The notes: a model not told the origin generated them from the sequence alone. A stretch of DNA of 64,000 bases from Weizmannia acidilactici (GCF_008974225.1 NZ_BKZR01000015.1:6283-70282); one strand, 5' to 3'. Shown: positions 51,145 through 59,378, counted from the first letter of the stretch. Numbers and translations: made by a program.

Positions 51145-51372
51145 TTATTTTTTCCTCCCAAACCATTTTTCCATCGCACCGACAGATATAATCCATTCTT
51201 TTCGTTGGTTTCCGGGCTTTTGATAGTACTTTATTAAGCCAGCATTAATCATGTCGTCTATTTGGGAGCCGGGATAGAGAGATGGCTTCAGCCGGCTTTT
51301 TATCGTCTCCTTGCTAATTCCCCACCTTTCGGCGGCCTCATTTACTGTCATGTATTTGTCAATCTCTTTCAC
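51145..51372 (-). CDS. HTH DNA-binding protein
   Basis: 75 residues: MTVNEAAERWGISKETIKSR followed by a substrate-reading wing (GSQIDDMINAGLIKYYQKPG) and EWIISVGAMEKWFGRK. Excisionase/MerR-like fold of the kind found beside AP2 and plasmid genes. GTG start behind GGAGGAAAAA. Overlaps the upstream AP2 gene by 14 bases, hence one transcript. Confidence 0.75.
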   Translation of the reverse strand: MKEIDKYMTVNEAAERWGISKETIKSRLKPSLYPGSQIDDMINAGLIKYYQKPGNQRKEWIISVGAMEKWFGRKK

Positions 51373-52036
51373 GTTCTTTTTCCTCCAATGCTTTTATATA
51401 TGGTTCAAAGTATTCCTTTTCAGCAGCCTTCCGGGCGTTGATCGCATCCTCCAGTTTGTTAAATGTGCCAATATGCATTCTTTTGCCTTTTACAGTAATG
51501 GACACTTCAAACTTTTCTTTGCCTTTGCGGATACGCCTATGGACGCCCTTGTGCCCAGTTCTGCTGTCGCTGCGCACTTTTTTGGTGAGTAGGGGTACTG
51601 GCACACCGTCAATTGTTTTATTGATCATCAAGTCTTCACGGGCATGCTCGATACGCTTATCAATCAGGCATTTGCCGCACGACGTCGCTTCGCCGCGCCG
51701 CAATGTCGTTGCGCTTGTTTCGATTGTATTTCCGCACTCACACTGGCATAGCCATAAAGCCCGGCCGTTTTCTGATGTCCCGGATCTCTGGATAACCGTC
51801 AACCTTCCAAACTTTTTCCCGGCTAAATCCAAGGCGTTTTTCGGCGTTCGTTTGCGTCGGCACCCGCAGGATTTTTTATGACCGCGGAGCAACTGCCCGG
51901 TAGTCGCATAGGTTGTGTTTCCACAAACGCACTTACAAACCCATGTGATCTCGTTGTAAAGTTTTTCGGTGTGTTTGGATTTAACCGTCAAATCATAGAA
52001 TGTCTTTCCGATCAAATCGACGTCATTCTTTTTCAT
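51359..52036 (-). CDS. AP2-domain protein with two zinc-ribbon repeats
   Basis: 225 residues. Two tandem cysteine-rich repeats (about 8-60 and 70-122; each with GKxFxxLTV, W-x-C-x-C-x-CGN and a later CG-x-C pair) precede a C-terminal AP2 DNA-binding domain (GVHRRIRKGKEKFEVSITVK, MHIGTFNKLEDAINARKAAE). Homing endonucleases share this layout, but no HNH nuclease motif is visible. Start ATG behind GAGGGAT. Either a mobile-intron-derived binder or a regulator. Confidence 0.8.
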   Translation of the reverse strand: MKKNDVDLIGKTFYDLTVKSKHTEKLYNEITWVCKCVCGNTTYATTGQLLRGHKKSCGCRRKRTPKNALDLAGKKFGRLTVIQRSGTSENGRALWLCQCECGNTIETSATTLRRGEATSCGKCLIDKRIEHAREDLMINKTIDGVPVPLLTKKVRSDSRTGHKGVHRRIRKGKEKFEVSITVKGKRMHIGTFNKLEDAINARKAAEKEYFEPYIKALEEKERERD

Positions 52037-52046
52037 TGCTTATCCC

Positions 52047-52397
52047 TCAAATACAAACAGATTTCGGTGCCCAAAACTTATTCACGATATCAATTCCGCC
52101 TTCATGTGCTACAGCTTCGATATAAAAAGCCTTTTCTGTTTCTTTTAATACATTGTAAGTTGATCCAGCGATCTGCTGTACCATGCTTTCATGGCCAAAA
52201 GTTTTGCGTACGAACCAAGGAGCGATAGCAGCGATGCGGCCGCCTTTCTTAGCTTTCAATTCTTTGTACAATTTCCACGCAATTTTCATTGCTTCAGCGA
52301 TGTAGTCAGTAGCCTTACCCCCAAAACGTTTCACACCGTTGTGAGCAATCTTCCACGCGTTATTCATAAGCACCTTCATTGATAAGCTGTTCATCAT
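52047..52397 (-). CDS. Accessory phage protein, unknown (116 residues)
   Basis: ATG behind GGGAGG and a promoter at 52425. Contains AWKIAHNGVKRFGGKATDYI and AEAMKIAWKLYKELKAKKGG, a family seen on Bacillus plasmids and phages, and a C-terminal half suggestive of substrate binding. Function unknown. Confidence 0.68.
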   Translation of the reverse strand: MMNSLSMKVLMNNAWKIAHNGVKRFGGKATDYIAEAMKIAWKLYKELKAKKGGRIAAIAPWFVRKTFGHESMVQQIAGSTYNVLKETEKAFYIEAVAHEGGIDIVNKFWAPKSVCI

Positions 52398-52424
52398 TGA
52401 TTCCTCCCTCTTGTTTATGTCTTT

Positions 52425-52453
52425 ATTATAAACCTTAAAAGGTTAAAAGGCAA
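52425..52453 (-). promoter_or_regulatory. Promoter with operator palindrome (accessory 2)
   Basis: On the minus strand TTGCCT, 17 bases, TATAAT. The spacer contains AACCTTTTAAGGTT, a palindrome like that at 51105-51118. Confidence 0.75.
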
Positions 52454-52479
52454 GTGCTTTTTGTAAAAAAAAATAAAAA

Positions 52480-52498
52480 ATCCCGAAAAAAGCGGGAT
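52480..52498 (-). terminator. Leftward terminator
   Basis: ATCCCG / CGGGAT hairpin with long T-runs on the minus strand, insulating the 52397 promoter from the hydrolase unit. Confidence 0.75.
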
Positions 52499-52558
52499 CT
52501 GCACTAGCAGGCTTTTGTATTTTTTCAAATAACCATCCCCTCTTTTATTTGCCTGCAC

Positions 52559-52593
52559 AAAAATAGAGCAGGTGGTTGGTCTGCTCTATTTTT
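52559..52593. terminator. Bidirectional terminator behind the hydrolase/DUF3006 pair
   Basis: 13-bp perfect stem AAAAATAGAGCAG / CTGCTCTATTTTT with a nine-base loop. Confidence 0.9.
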
Positions 52594-52615
52594 ACGGATG
52601 GGAAGGGGAGTTTCT

Positions 52616-52837
52616 CTAATCTTCCCACACATCATCCATCAGTTTTTCAATTTCTTTCTTCATTTCTTCTGTGCGTTTTTTGTCAATTTTATACTTGCCA
52701 TTCTCATAAATCAGCGCATCGCCTTCTTTAGCGTTTTTAGGCAACTCGCTTCTTTTAATGTCCACCAGTTTCAGGTTTTCATCCTCACAAACCGCAAATT
52801 TTTCACCTTCAAAATGATCGATAATATACCGTTTCAC
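52616..52837 (-). CDS. DUF3006 protein, partner of the ComEC-like hydrolase
   Basis: About 73 residues: KRYIIDHFEGEKFAVCEDEN, then a charged C-terminal helix. DUF3006 genes typically accompany ComEC-like metallo-beta-lactamase-fold hydrolases, as here. A GTG at 52837 is best spaced behind GAGGTG, which lies inside the end of the hydrolase gene. Confidence 0.78.
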   Translation of the reverse strand: MKRYIIDHFEGEKFAVCEDENLKLVDIKRSELPKNAKEGDALIYENGKYKIDKKRTEEMKKEIEKLMDDVWED

Positions 52838-52842
52838 TCTCT

Positions 52843-53979
52843 TCACCTCGGCGTAAATGACGTTTGCGTTTTGTATGTTTTACCTTTGTAACTTGCCGAG
52901 ACATCCACTTTTACTTTATATCCCTTGGCAGCACGGCTAATTTTAATAGGCAGTTTTGAGCCGATTTTACCATTGTATGTCGTATTTGTCGACTTGTAAT
53001 GGCAAACAGCTTTATATTTTGTTCCGTTCGGGAGTCCTTTAACAGTCAAATAAATCGTACTGTATTGCTTTGGTTTTGTGTTGTTTAGAGATGCAGACAA
53101 CTTGTATGATGCCTTTGCCGTTGAACTGGTGGTAGGCGTGTTAACCGGCTTTGTGTTAAAACTTAAATTTTTCCCATCTGTGTTTGCAACGATCGTGCCT
53201 TGTTTATCCGTGCGAAAAATCTTTACTTTCGCAGTTTTTAAGCGATTAAGCGTGTCGGCGGTAGGGTGGCCGTATCTGTTTCCTTTACCAACGCTTATTA
53301 CGGCGTAGGCAGGTTTAACAGCCCGCAAAAAAGCGGTACTTGTGGACGTTTTAGCTCCGTGATGACCAACTTTTAAAACGTCCGATCGTAAATATTGTTT
53401 GGACTTAATCATGTCCGTTTCGGCTTTAAATTCAGCGTCGCCCGTGAACAAGAATGACTTTTTGCCATACTGTACCCGCAAAACAGCGCTGTTGTCATTT
53501 AAATCGCTGTAACTTTTTACCGGTCCGACGAATTTCGCCGAGGCGCCTTTTACAGGCAAACTTACGCCTTTCGTAGCTGTTTTTGCTTTCAAGCCTTCAT
53601 TTTTAACGGCTCTCAGCAAATTAGCATAAGTTTGGGTGCTGTTGGACACTTTTGGAGCATAAAAAGATTTGACTTTGTATGCTTTTAAGACCTCGTCCAA
53701 TCCGCCGATGTGATCGGCATCTGGATGTGTCGCGATCATCACTTCAATGTCACCGACATGTTGCCGTTTTAAATATGATACTACTTTGTTTCCGTCACGG
53801 CCGCCATCAATTATGATGTCCTCTCCGTTTGGTGCCTTAATATAAATCGAGTCACCCTGTCCAACGTTTATGTAGTGGACATACATTTTCTTTGTTGCCG
53901 CGTCCGGGCTTTGTGGTAACGCTACCAAAGACAGCAACAAAGCAAGCACAACTAAGACTTTCAACCTAAAATTTTTCAT
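52843..53979 (-). CDS. Secreted ComEC/Rec2-type metallo-beta-lactamase-fold hydrolase
   Basis: 378 residues with an N-terminal signal peptide (LKVLVVLALLLSLVALPQS). The metallo-hydrolase domain (about 30-265) shows VHYINVGQGDSIYI, IIIDGGRDG, THPDADHIGG (metal ligands), SFLFTGDAE and KVGHHGAKTSTS, as in the nuclease-like domain of ComEC. The C-terminal repeat-like beta domain (about 290-378) is unrecognised. Start at 53979 behind GAAGGGAG; the ATG two codons earlier is too close. Prophage cargo with probable extracellular phosphodiesterase or nuclease activity (inference). Confidence 0.87.
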   Translation of the reverse strand: MKNFRLKVLVVLALLLSLVALPQSPDAATKKMYVHYINVGQGDSIYIKAPNGEDIIIDGGRDGNKVVSYLKRQHVGDIEVMIATHPDADHIGGLDEVLKAYKVKSFYAPKVSNSTQTYANLLRAVKNEGLKAKTATKGVSLPVKGASAKFVGPVKSYSDLNDNSAVLRVQYGKKSFLFTGDAEFKAETDMIKSKQYLRSDVLKVGHHGAKTSTSTAFLRAVKPAYAVISVGKGNRYGHPTADTLNRLKTAKVKIFRTDKQGTIVANTDGKNLSFNTKPVNTPTTSSTAKASYKLSASLNNTKPKQYSTIYLTVKGLPNGTKYKAVCHYKSTNTTYNGKIGSKLPIKISRAAKGYKVKVDVSASYKGKTYKTQTSFTPR

Positions 53980-54135
53980 TTTCATTCTCCCTTCGAAGCT
54001 ATTTTACAGTATAATCAGCACATATTGAAGAGGGGAACGGAAATAATGGGGATACAGTGTAATTTTGATTCTTATATCAACAAAATATTTTTTTCAAAAG
54101 CTATTGCCAAAATGCAATCCATCTGATATATTTTA

Positions 54136-54176
54136 GTTGTCGCCCAGTTGTCGCCCAAATTGTTCAAAGTTGCCCA
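54136..54176. promoter_or_regulatory. Putative integrase arm-type sites near attR
   Basis: GTTGTCGCCCA twice in tandem (54136, 54147) and GTTGCCCA (54169). The same words occur at 2764 and 2778 beside attL within the int 3' end. Confidence 0.5.
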
Positions 54177-54266
54177 TAAAAAGGCAAACTAGATCAGGCA
54201 GGCAATCGGAAAAACGTTGATATAACAGCAATTTTCATATAAGGTTGGGGTAGACCGTAAACAATA

Positions 54267-54316
54267 CGCTACATTCGCATTGTAGAGGTCGGCGGTTCGA
54301 ATCCGCTATGCTCCAT
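54267..54316. repeat. attR core (50-bp direct repeat), 3' fragment of tRNA-Ala(CGC)
   Basis: Identical to attL. It contains only the anticodon-to-3' part of the tRNA; no 5' acceptor or D-arm precedes it, so it is not a functional tRNA. Confidence 0.95.
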
Positions 54317-54340
54317 TCCCAACCTTATCTTACAATTCAC

Positions 54341-54413
<73 letters not shown>

Positions 54414-54420
54414 TCTTGAA

Positions 54421-54457
54421 AAAAGCGTCCAGCCACTTTTGGCTTGGGCGTTTTTTT
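54421..54457 (+). terminator. Terminator of the tRNA-Ala(GGC) transcript
   Basis: CGTCCAGCCA / TGGCTTGGGCG with one bulge and a T7 run. Confidence 0.78.
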
Positions 54458-54515
54458 GCTGCTGAATATCGCTTTCCCGTTCATCATATATTTAAAAAAA
54501 CGGGGAGGTGCAGTA

Positions 54516-55469
54516 TTGCTTTTCCTGAATGAAAAAGATATCCTCAAAGCGGCCGCGATAGAAGATATGATCGCAGCCGTCGAAAAAGCATATGTGGTCT
54601 ATGAAGATAATGATTTTCAAATGCACGCGCGCAGCCATTTCACCATCCAAAACAACTCGGTCCTTTTCATGCCGTGCAGCTCGGACCGGGCGGCCGGAAC
54701 AAAAATTGTCACAGTCTTTCCGGAAAATAAAGACCGGCCGGTGACCCAGGGCGCGGTTGTTTTGGTCGACAGCAAAAACGGCGCCGTCAAAGCGCTCCTG
54801 GACGGCACGGTTTTAACTGCTCTCAGGACCGGGGCGCTCGGCGGGGCAGCAGCAAAATTCCTTGCATCGGATGAAGCTAAATCCGTCGGGCTGATCGGCA
54901 CGGGCTACCAAGGCTTATACCAGATCATCGCCGTCTGTGCCGTCTGCAAGATTCAGGAAATTTTTTTATTCAACCGTTCATCTTCTAAAATTCCCCATTT
55001 TATACGCAACTTAAAAGCATACATCAAAAACATTCCGATCCACACAGCCGAAACCGCCCAAGACCTTGTCCAAAAATCCGATATCATCATTACCGCTACC
55101 ACTTCCGCAACGCCCGTGCTGCCGGAAGCGGACCTTTACCAAAGAAAACTTATCATCGGCATCGGTTCCTACATGCCGCATATGCGCGAATTTCCGGAAC
55201 ATTTACTGCAAAACCTCAAGCAAATGTTTATCGACTCGCATGACGCCGTAAATGAAAGCGGGGACATCCTAATCCCGCTTCAAAAAGGCTGGCTGTCGGA
55301 AGCGCAGTTCATCCCTTTTTCAAAAGTTGTAACACAAAAAGTGAAGCCCGATTTTACCCAAACACGGGTGTTTAAATCAACGGGCATGGCTTTATTCGAC
55401 CTGATTGCTGCCGAAACGGTGTATGAAAAAGCGGTGCAGGTTCAGCTTGGGCAAGAACTCGATTTTTAA
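54516..55469 (+). CDS. Ornithine cyclodeaminase / mu-crystallin family dehydrogenase
   Basis: 317 residues, NAD(P)-binding: HARSHFTIQNNSVLFMPCSS (substrate region), LLDGTVLTALRTGALGGAAA, and the Rossmann GLIGTGYQGLYQI. The family includes ornithine cyclodeaminase and delta1-pyrroline-2-carboxylate / piperideine-2-carboxylate reductases. TTG start behind GGGGAGGTG. First gene of a cluster with an aldehyde dehydrogenase and a flavin oxidase, so cyclic imino-acid metabolism is likely. Confidence 0.85.
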   Translation: MLFLNEKDILKAAAIEDMIAAVEKAYVVYEDNDFQMHARSHFTIQNNSVLFMPCSSDRAAGTKIVTVFPENKDRPVTQGAVVLVDSKNGAVKALLDGTVLTALRTGALGGAAAKFLASDEAKSVGLIGTGYQGLYQIIAVCAVCKIQEIFLFNRSSSKIPHFIRNLKAYIKNIPIHTAETAQDLVQKSDIIITATTSATPVLPEADLYQRKLIIGIGSYMPHMREFPEHLLQNLKQMFIDSHDAVNESGDILIPLQKGWLSEAQFIPFSKVVTQKVKPDFTQTRVFKSTGMALFDLIAAETVYEKAVQVQLGQELDF

Positions 55470-55484
55470 AGGGGGTAAAACAGC

Positions 55485-56954
55485 ATGGAAAAATATTTAA
55501 ATTACATCGACGGCGAATGGTGCGCGTCTTCCACCGGTCGGTTTGTCCCGGTCATCAATCCGGCAAACGGGGAAATATTAGGAGAAGTGGCGCAGTCCGG
55601 AAAAGCGGACCTTGACCGCGCCGTCCGCGCCGCCAAAAAAGCGCAGGCGTCCTGGCGGCTCGTTCCCGCTCCTGAACGTGCCAACTATTTATATAAAGTC
55701 GGCGAACTTTTAAAACAGAAAAAAGAACAGATCGCCCGCGTGCTTACAAGTGAGATGGGAAAGGTGATCAGCGAAGCGAGGGGGGAAGTGCAGGAAGCGA
55801 TCGACATGGCTTTTTACATGGCCGGGGAAGGGAGGCGTCAGTTTGGGGACACGATGCCGTCCGAACTGCAAAATAAATTTGCAATGAGCGTGCGGGTGCC
55901 GGTCGGAATTGCCGGTTTGATCACGCCGTGGAATTTTCCGATCGCGATCGCCTCATGGAAATCGCTCCCCGCACTTGTAACCGGGAACGCGGTTGTTTGG
56001 AAACCGGCGACAGAAACGCCGGCCACAGCGTGTGCGTTTGTAAAAATTTACGAAGAAGCCGGGCTACCGAAAGGACTCGTCAATCTTGTCAACGGCTCCG
56101 GTTCGGTCGTTGGCGAAGCGATGGTGGGACATTCCGGGATTGATCTCATTTCTTTTACAGGCTCGAATGAGGTCGGCAGAAAAATCAACGAACGTGCCGG
56201 GAGCTTACTTAAACGGACTTCGCTTGAAATGGGCGGGAAGAACGCGGTCATTGTTATGGATGATGCGGATCTGGATTTGGCGGTCGACGGCATCCTCTGG
56301 GGGGCATTCGGCACAAGCGGGCAAAGATGTACGGCAACGAGCAGAATCATTACCCACGAAAAAATAAAAGATGCTTTAGAAGAAAAACTTGTCCGGCGCA
56401 CGGCGGAACTGAAGATTGGGGACGGCTTGGACGAAACGGTTGCGGTCGGCCCGGTGATTAATGCCGCGGCACTCAATCGGATCCATGAGTATGTGGAAAC
56501 CGGGAAAAAAGAAGGCGCAAAACTGCTCACGGGCGGCCGGATTTTACACGGAAAAGGGTTTTACTACGCCCCTACGATTTTTACGGATGTCCACCCGCAA
56601 ATGACCATTGCGCAGGAAGAAATTTTCGGCCCGGTTGTTTCGATTATCCCGGTTTCAAGCCTTGAAGAAGCCATCGCGGTCAACAACAGCGTCGAATTCG
56701 GCTTATCGAGCGGGATTTTTACGAAAGACGTCAACAAAGCATTTCAGGCAATGCGCGATTTGGATACGGGGATTGTCTACATTAATGCCGGTACGACAGG
56801 AGCCGAGATCCATCTGCCGTTCGGTGGGACAAAAGGAACGGGCAACGGCCACCGCGATTCCGGCCCGGCGGCGTTGGATGTGTACACCGAATGGAAAGCC
56901 GTATATGTCGATTTCAGCGGGAAATTGCAGCGCGCCCAAATTGACAACAACTAG
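55485..56954 (+). CDS. NAD(P)+-dependent aldehyde dehydrogenase
   Basis: 489 residues. ITPWNFPIAIASWKSLPALV, the catalytic glutamate in LEMGGKN and the catalytic cysteine in GTSGQRCTATS are present. The C-terminal AEIHLPFGGTKGTGNGHRDS resembles semialdehyde dehydrogenases of amino-acid breakdown (2-oxoglutarate or 2-aminoadipate semialdehyde). Sixteen bases after the cyclodeaminase-like gene. The exact substrate is not determined by sequence. Confidence 0.93.
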   Translation: MEKYLNYIDGEWCASSTGRFVPVINPANGEILGEVAQSGKADLDRAVRAAKKAQASWRLVPAPERANYLYKVGELLKQKKEQIARVLTSEMGKVISEARGEVQEAIDMAFYMAGEGRRQFGDTMPSELQNKFAMSVRVPVGIAGLITPWNFPIAIASWKSLPALVTGNAVVWKPATETPATACAFVKIYEEAGLPKGLVNLVNGSGSVVGEAMVGHSGIDLISFTGSNEVGRKINERAGSLLKRTSLEMGGKNAVIVMDDADLDLAVDGILWGAFGTSGQRCTATSRIITHEKIKDALEEKLVRRTAELKIGDGLDETVAVGPVINAAALNRIHEYVETGKKEGAKLLTGGRILHGKGFYYAPTIFTDVHPQMTIAQEEIFGPVVSIIPVSSLEEAIAVNNSVEFGLSSGIFTKDVNKAFQAMRDLDTGIVYINAGTTGAEIHLPFGGTKGTGNGHRDSGPAALDVYTEWKAVYVDFSGKLQRAQIDNN

Positions 56955-56967
56955 AGGTGGGTCCGGT

Positions 56968-58134
56968 ATGAAAAATCAAGTGGATATAATCATCGTAGGC
57001 GGGGGGATTATCGGTTCAAGCGTGGCGTATCATTTGCTGAAGGACGGCTTTACCGGGAAAATCATTGTTTTTGAAAAAGACGGCACATACGAATTTGCCT
57101 CGACGCCGAGGAGCGCGGGCGGTTTCCGGCAGCTTTATACAACCGATATCAATATTAAAATGAGCCGGCTCGGTCTGCAGTTTTATAAAAATTTTGCCCG
57201 GAATATGGCGATCGGCACAGAAACATTTGAAATTGATTTTAAACAGCTCGGGTATTTATTTCTGGCAACTGAAAAAATGATGCCGAAATTCCAGGAGCAT
57301 TTGAAAATCCAGCACCAAAACGGCGTCTCTTCGGAACTCCTCGGGAAGGGGGAACTGCTAAAGCTTATTCCCGAGTTAAATACGGAAGATCTTGCAGGCG
57401 GGCTTTTCTGTGCGGAAAGCGGTTATTTGGACCCTTATTCCGTCATGCATGGATATATCAAGAATGCAAAACATTTAGGGGCGGAATATATTTATGAAGA
57501 AGTGGACGGCTTTCTTTCGGAACACGGACGGATCAAAGGTGTGCGGCTTACAGACAGCAGGGAATTTTATGCGCCGGTAGTGGTCAACTGTGCGGGAGCA
57601 TGGGCATCCGGTTTAAGCCGGAAAGCGGGTCTTCCGCTGCCGGTCGTGCCGGTGCCGAGACGGATTTTCCTATTTGATGTGGAAAATCCGCTTGAAAAAC
57701 ATTTGCCGCTTACGATGGACCCGACTGGCGCCTATTTCCGGAATGAAGGGCAAAAATATATCGCGGGCTACGGGCAAGATGCCGGGTCAAAAATCGATTT
57801 CAGCTGGAGACGAACCGAATTTGAGGAGCAGATTTGGCCGATTCTCACCCGCCGCATCCCAAATTTTGAAAAAGCAAAAGTAGAGCGCGGCTGGGCCGGG
57901 CTGTACGATTACAATACGGAGGACCATAATGCGATCATCGGGGAGCACCCGCAATTAAAAGGCTATTTCACCGCATTCGGTTTCAGCGGCCACGGCATGC
58001 AGCAGGCGCCGGCAGTCGGGAAAGGGCTGTCGGAACTCATTCGGACCGGAAAGTATGACACGATCGATCTGACCCCTTTGCGAGTGGAACGCTTTGCGGA
58101 AAACGATTTGGTCGTAGAGGATGCCATTTATTGA
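56968..58134 (+). CDS. FAD-dependent amino-acid oxidoreductase (DAO family)
   Basis: 388 residues; N-terminal dinucleotide motif IIIVGGGIIGSSVAYHLL, the PRSAGGFRQLYTT region, and C-terminal YFTAFGFSGHGMQQAPAVGK. DadA/sarcosine dehydrogenase-like. ATG at 56968 behind AGAGGTGG; the longer frame upstream is a shadow in the aldehyde dehydrogenase. In operon with it, suggesting oxidation of a D- or N-alkyl amino acid whose product aldehyde goes on to the dehydrogenase. Confidence 0.9.
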   Translation: MKNQVDIIIVGGGIIGSSVAYHLLKDGFTGKIIVFEKDGTYEFASTPRSAGGFRQLYTTDINIKMSRLGLQFYKNFARNMAIGTETFEIDFKQLGYLFLATEKMMPKFQEHLKIQHQNGVSSELLGKGELLKLIPELNTEDLAGGLFCAESGYLDPYSVMHGYIKNAKHLGAEYIYEEVDGFLSEHGRIKGVRLTDSREFYAPVVVNCAGAWASGLSRKAGLPLPVVPVPRRIFLFDVENPLEKHLPLTMDPTGAYFRNEGQKYIAGYGQDAGSKIDFSWRRTEFEEQIWPILTRRIPNFEKAKVERGWAGLYDYNTEDHNAIIGEHPQLKGYFTAFGFSGHGMQQAPAVGKGLSELIRTGKYDTIDLTPLRVERFAENDLVVEDAIY

Positions 58135-58151
58135 AAATGGCATTTTTCTTT
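58121..58151 (+). terminator. Terminator overlapping the oxidoreductase stop
   Basis: ATGCCATTT / AAATGGCAT with a short loop, then a T-run. Confidence 0.8.
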
Positions 58152-58226
58152 TCCATTGCAGCTTGTAAGTATTCAACATTTCAAATAGACTAAATGATAT
58201 AAGATTTTTTTAAATGAGGGAAAAAC

Positions 58227-59378
58227 ATGGAGAAACATTACGATGTGATCATTGTCGGCGCCGGCTCAATGGGAATGGCGGCCGGATATTTTTTGGCAAA
58301 GCAAGGTGTAAAAACACTCATGATTGATGCTTTTGACCCGCCGCATACTTCAGGAAGCCACCATGGCGACACAAGGATTATCCGGCATGCATACGGAGAA
58401 GGGCGGGATTACGTTCCGCTTGTGCTGCGGGCGCAAACGTTGTGGAACGAGCTGGAACAACGATCGGAAGAAAAAATTTTTGACAAGACCGGTGTGCTTA
58501 GTTTCAGCCCGGAAGGCCTTTCGGCATTTCTTGACGAAGCGGTTGCCAGCGCAAAAACATACGGACTGCTGATTGAAATGATGGATGGCGCTGAAGTGAA
58601 GAAACGCTGGCCGGGCGTTGCAGTTCCGGACCATTACCGCGCCGTTTTTGAACCGGATTCGGGTGTGCTGTTTCCTGAAAACTGCATCTGCGCATACCGG
58701 AAGCTTGCGGAGGCAAACGGAGCAACCCTTTTAACAAATACACGCGTGGAAGATTTAAAGGCGGATGACCGGTCCGCCATTGTAAAAACGCCCCGCGGCA
58801 CGTTTACGGCTCAAAAGGTAATCATAAGCGGCGGCGCCTGGAATGGAAAGCTTTTATCAAAACTGGGGCTTGACTTGCCGCTTCAACCTACCCGGCAAAC
58901 GGTCGGCTGGTTTGAAGCGGACGAAGCGTTGTTCAATGCGGGCGTTTTCCCGGCTTTTACCGCGGAAAGCCCTGAAGGAATGTACTACGGCTTCCCGAGC
59001 TTTGACGGGAGCGGGGTAAAAATCGGCCGCCATGATTACGGGCAGGCAGCAGACCCGGATACAATCAACCGGGAATTCGGCATTTATCCGGAAGATGAAG
59101 GGGATATCCGCGGCTTTTTGGAAACATACATGCCAAAGGCGGCGGGCAGCTTAAAACAGGGGAAAGTGTGCATGTACACGAAAACGCCTGATGAACATTT
59201 TGTCATTGATACGCATCCGGAATTGCCCCATGTCATTGTTGCTGCCGGGTTTTCGGGCCACGGTTTTAAGTTTGCCAGCGCCATAGGGGAAATCCTCAGC
59301 CAGCTGGCAGTAAGCGGAAAAACTGATTATCCGTTAACCCTTTTTTCTATCAACCGGCCTGCACTCCGACAGAAATAA
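58227..59378 (+). CDS. Monomeric sarcosine oxidase / N-methyl amino acid oxidase
   Basis: 383 residues. GAGSMGMAAGYFLAKQG binds FAD; GSHHGDTRIIRHAYGEG is the sarcosine oxidase signature; C315 in GKVCMYTKTPDEHF matches the cysteine that binds FAD covalently in Bacillus monomeric sarcosine oxidase. It demethylates sarcosine or N-methyl amino acids to the free amino acid, formaldehyde and H2O2. ATG behind TGAGGG. Its own unit, since a terminator precedes it. Confidence 0.92.
   Translation: MEKHYDVIIVGAGSMGMAAGYFLAKQGVKTLMIDAFDPPHTSGSHHGDTRIIRHAYGEGRDYVPLVLRAQTLWNELEQRSEEKIFDKTGVLSFSPEGLSAFLDEAVASAKTYGLLIEMMDGAEVKKRWPGVAVPDHYRAVFEPDSGVLFPENCICAYRKLAEANGATLLTNTRVEDLKADDRSAIVKTPRGTFTAQKVIISGGAWNGKLLSKLGLDLPLQPTRQTVGWFEADEALFNAGVFPAFTAESPEGMYYGFPSFDGSGVKIGRHDYGQAADPDTINREFGIYPEDEGDIRGFLETYMPKAAGSLKQGKVCMYTKTPDEHFVIDTHPELPHVIVAAGFSGHGFKFASAIGEILSQLAVSGKTDYPLTLFSINRPALRQK

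Larger units (their letters stand above)
2645..54316. mobile_element. Complete temperate siphovirus prophage, about 51.7 kb
   Basis: Bounded by a perfect 50-bp direct repeat derived from tRNA-Ala(CGC). It contains the expected order: integrase, repressor/Cro switch, antirepressor, replication (organiser, loader, DnaB), late regulator, terminase, portal, scaffold, capsid, tail, lysis. Structural proteins resemble Listeria phage A118 and PBSX-type families. No structural gene appears broken, so the element may be inducible. Atypical cargo: a type IV CRISPR-Cas operon, a membrane nuclease and a secreted ComEC-like metallo-hydrolase. Confidence 0.95.

Noticed and set aside
54267..54313. Second tRNA-Ala(CGC) gene at attR
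   Set aside because: Only the 3' two thirds exist; acceptor 5' strand and D-arm are absent. It is the att core.
56086..58134. Long frame from 56608 joining aldehyde dehydrogenase shadow to the FAD oxidoreductase
   Set aside because: The first 120 codons are a basic, arginine-rich shadow of the aldehyde dehydrogenase. The real start is the ATG at 56968 with a good ribosome binding site.
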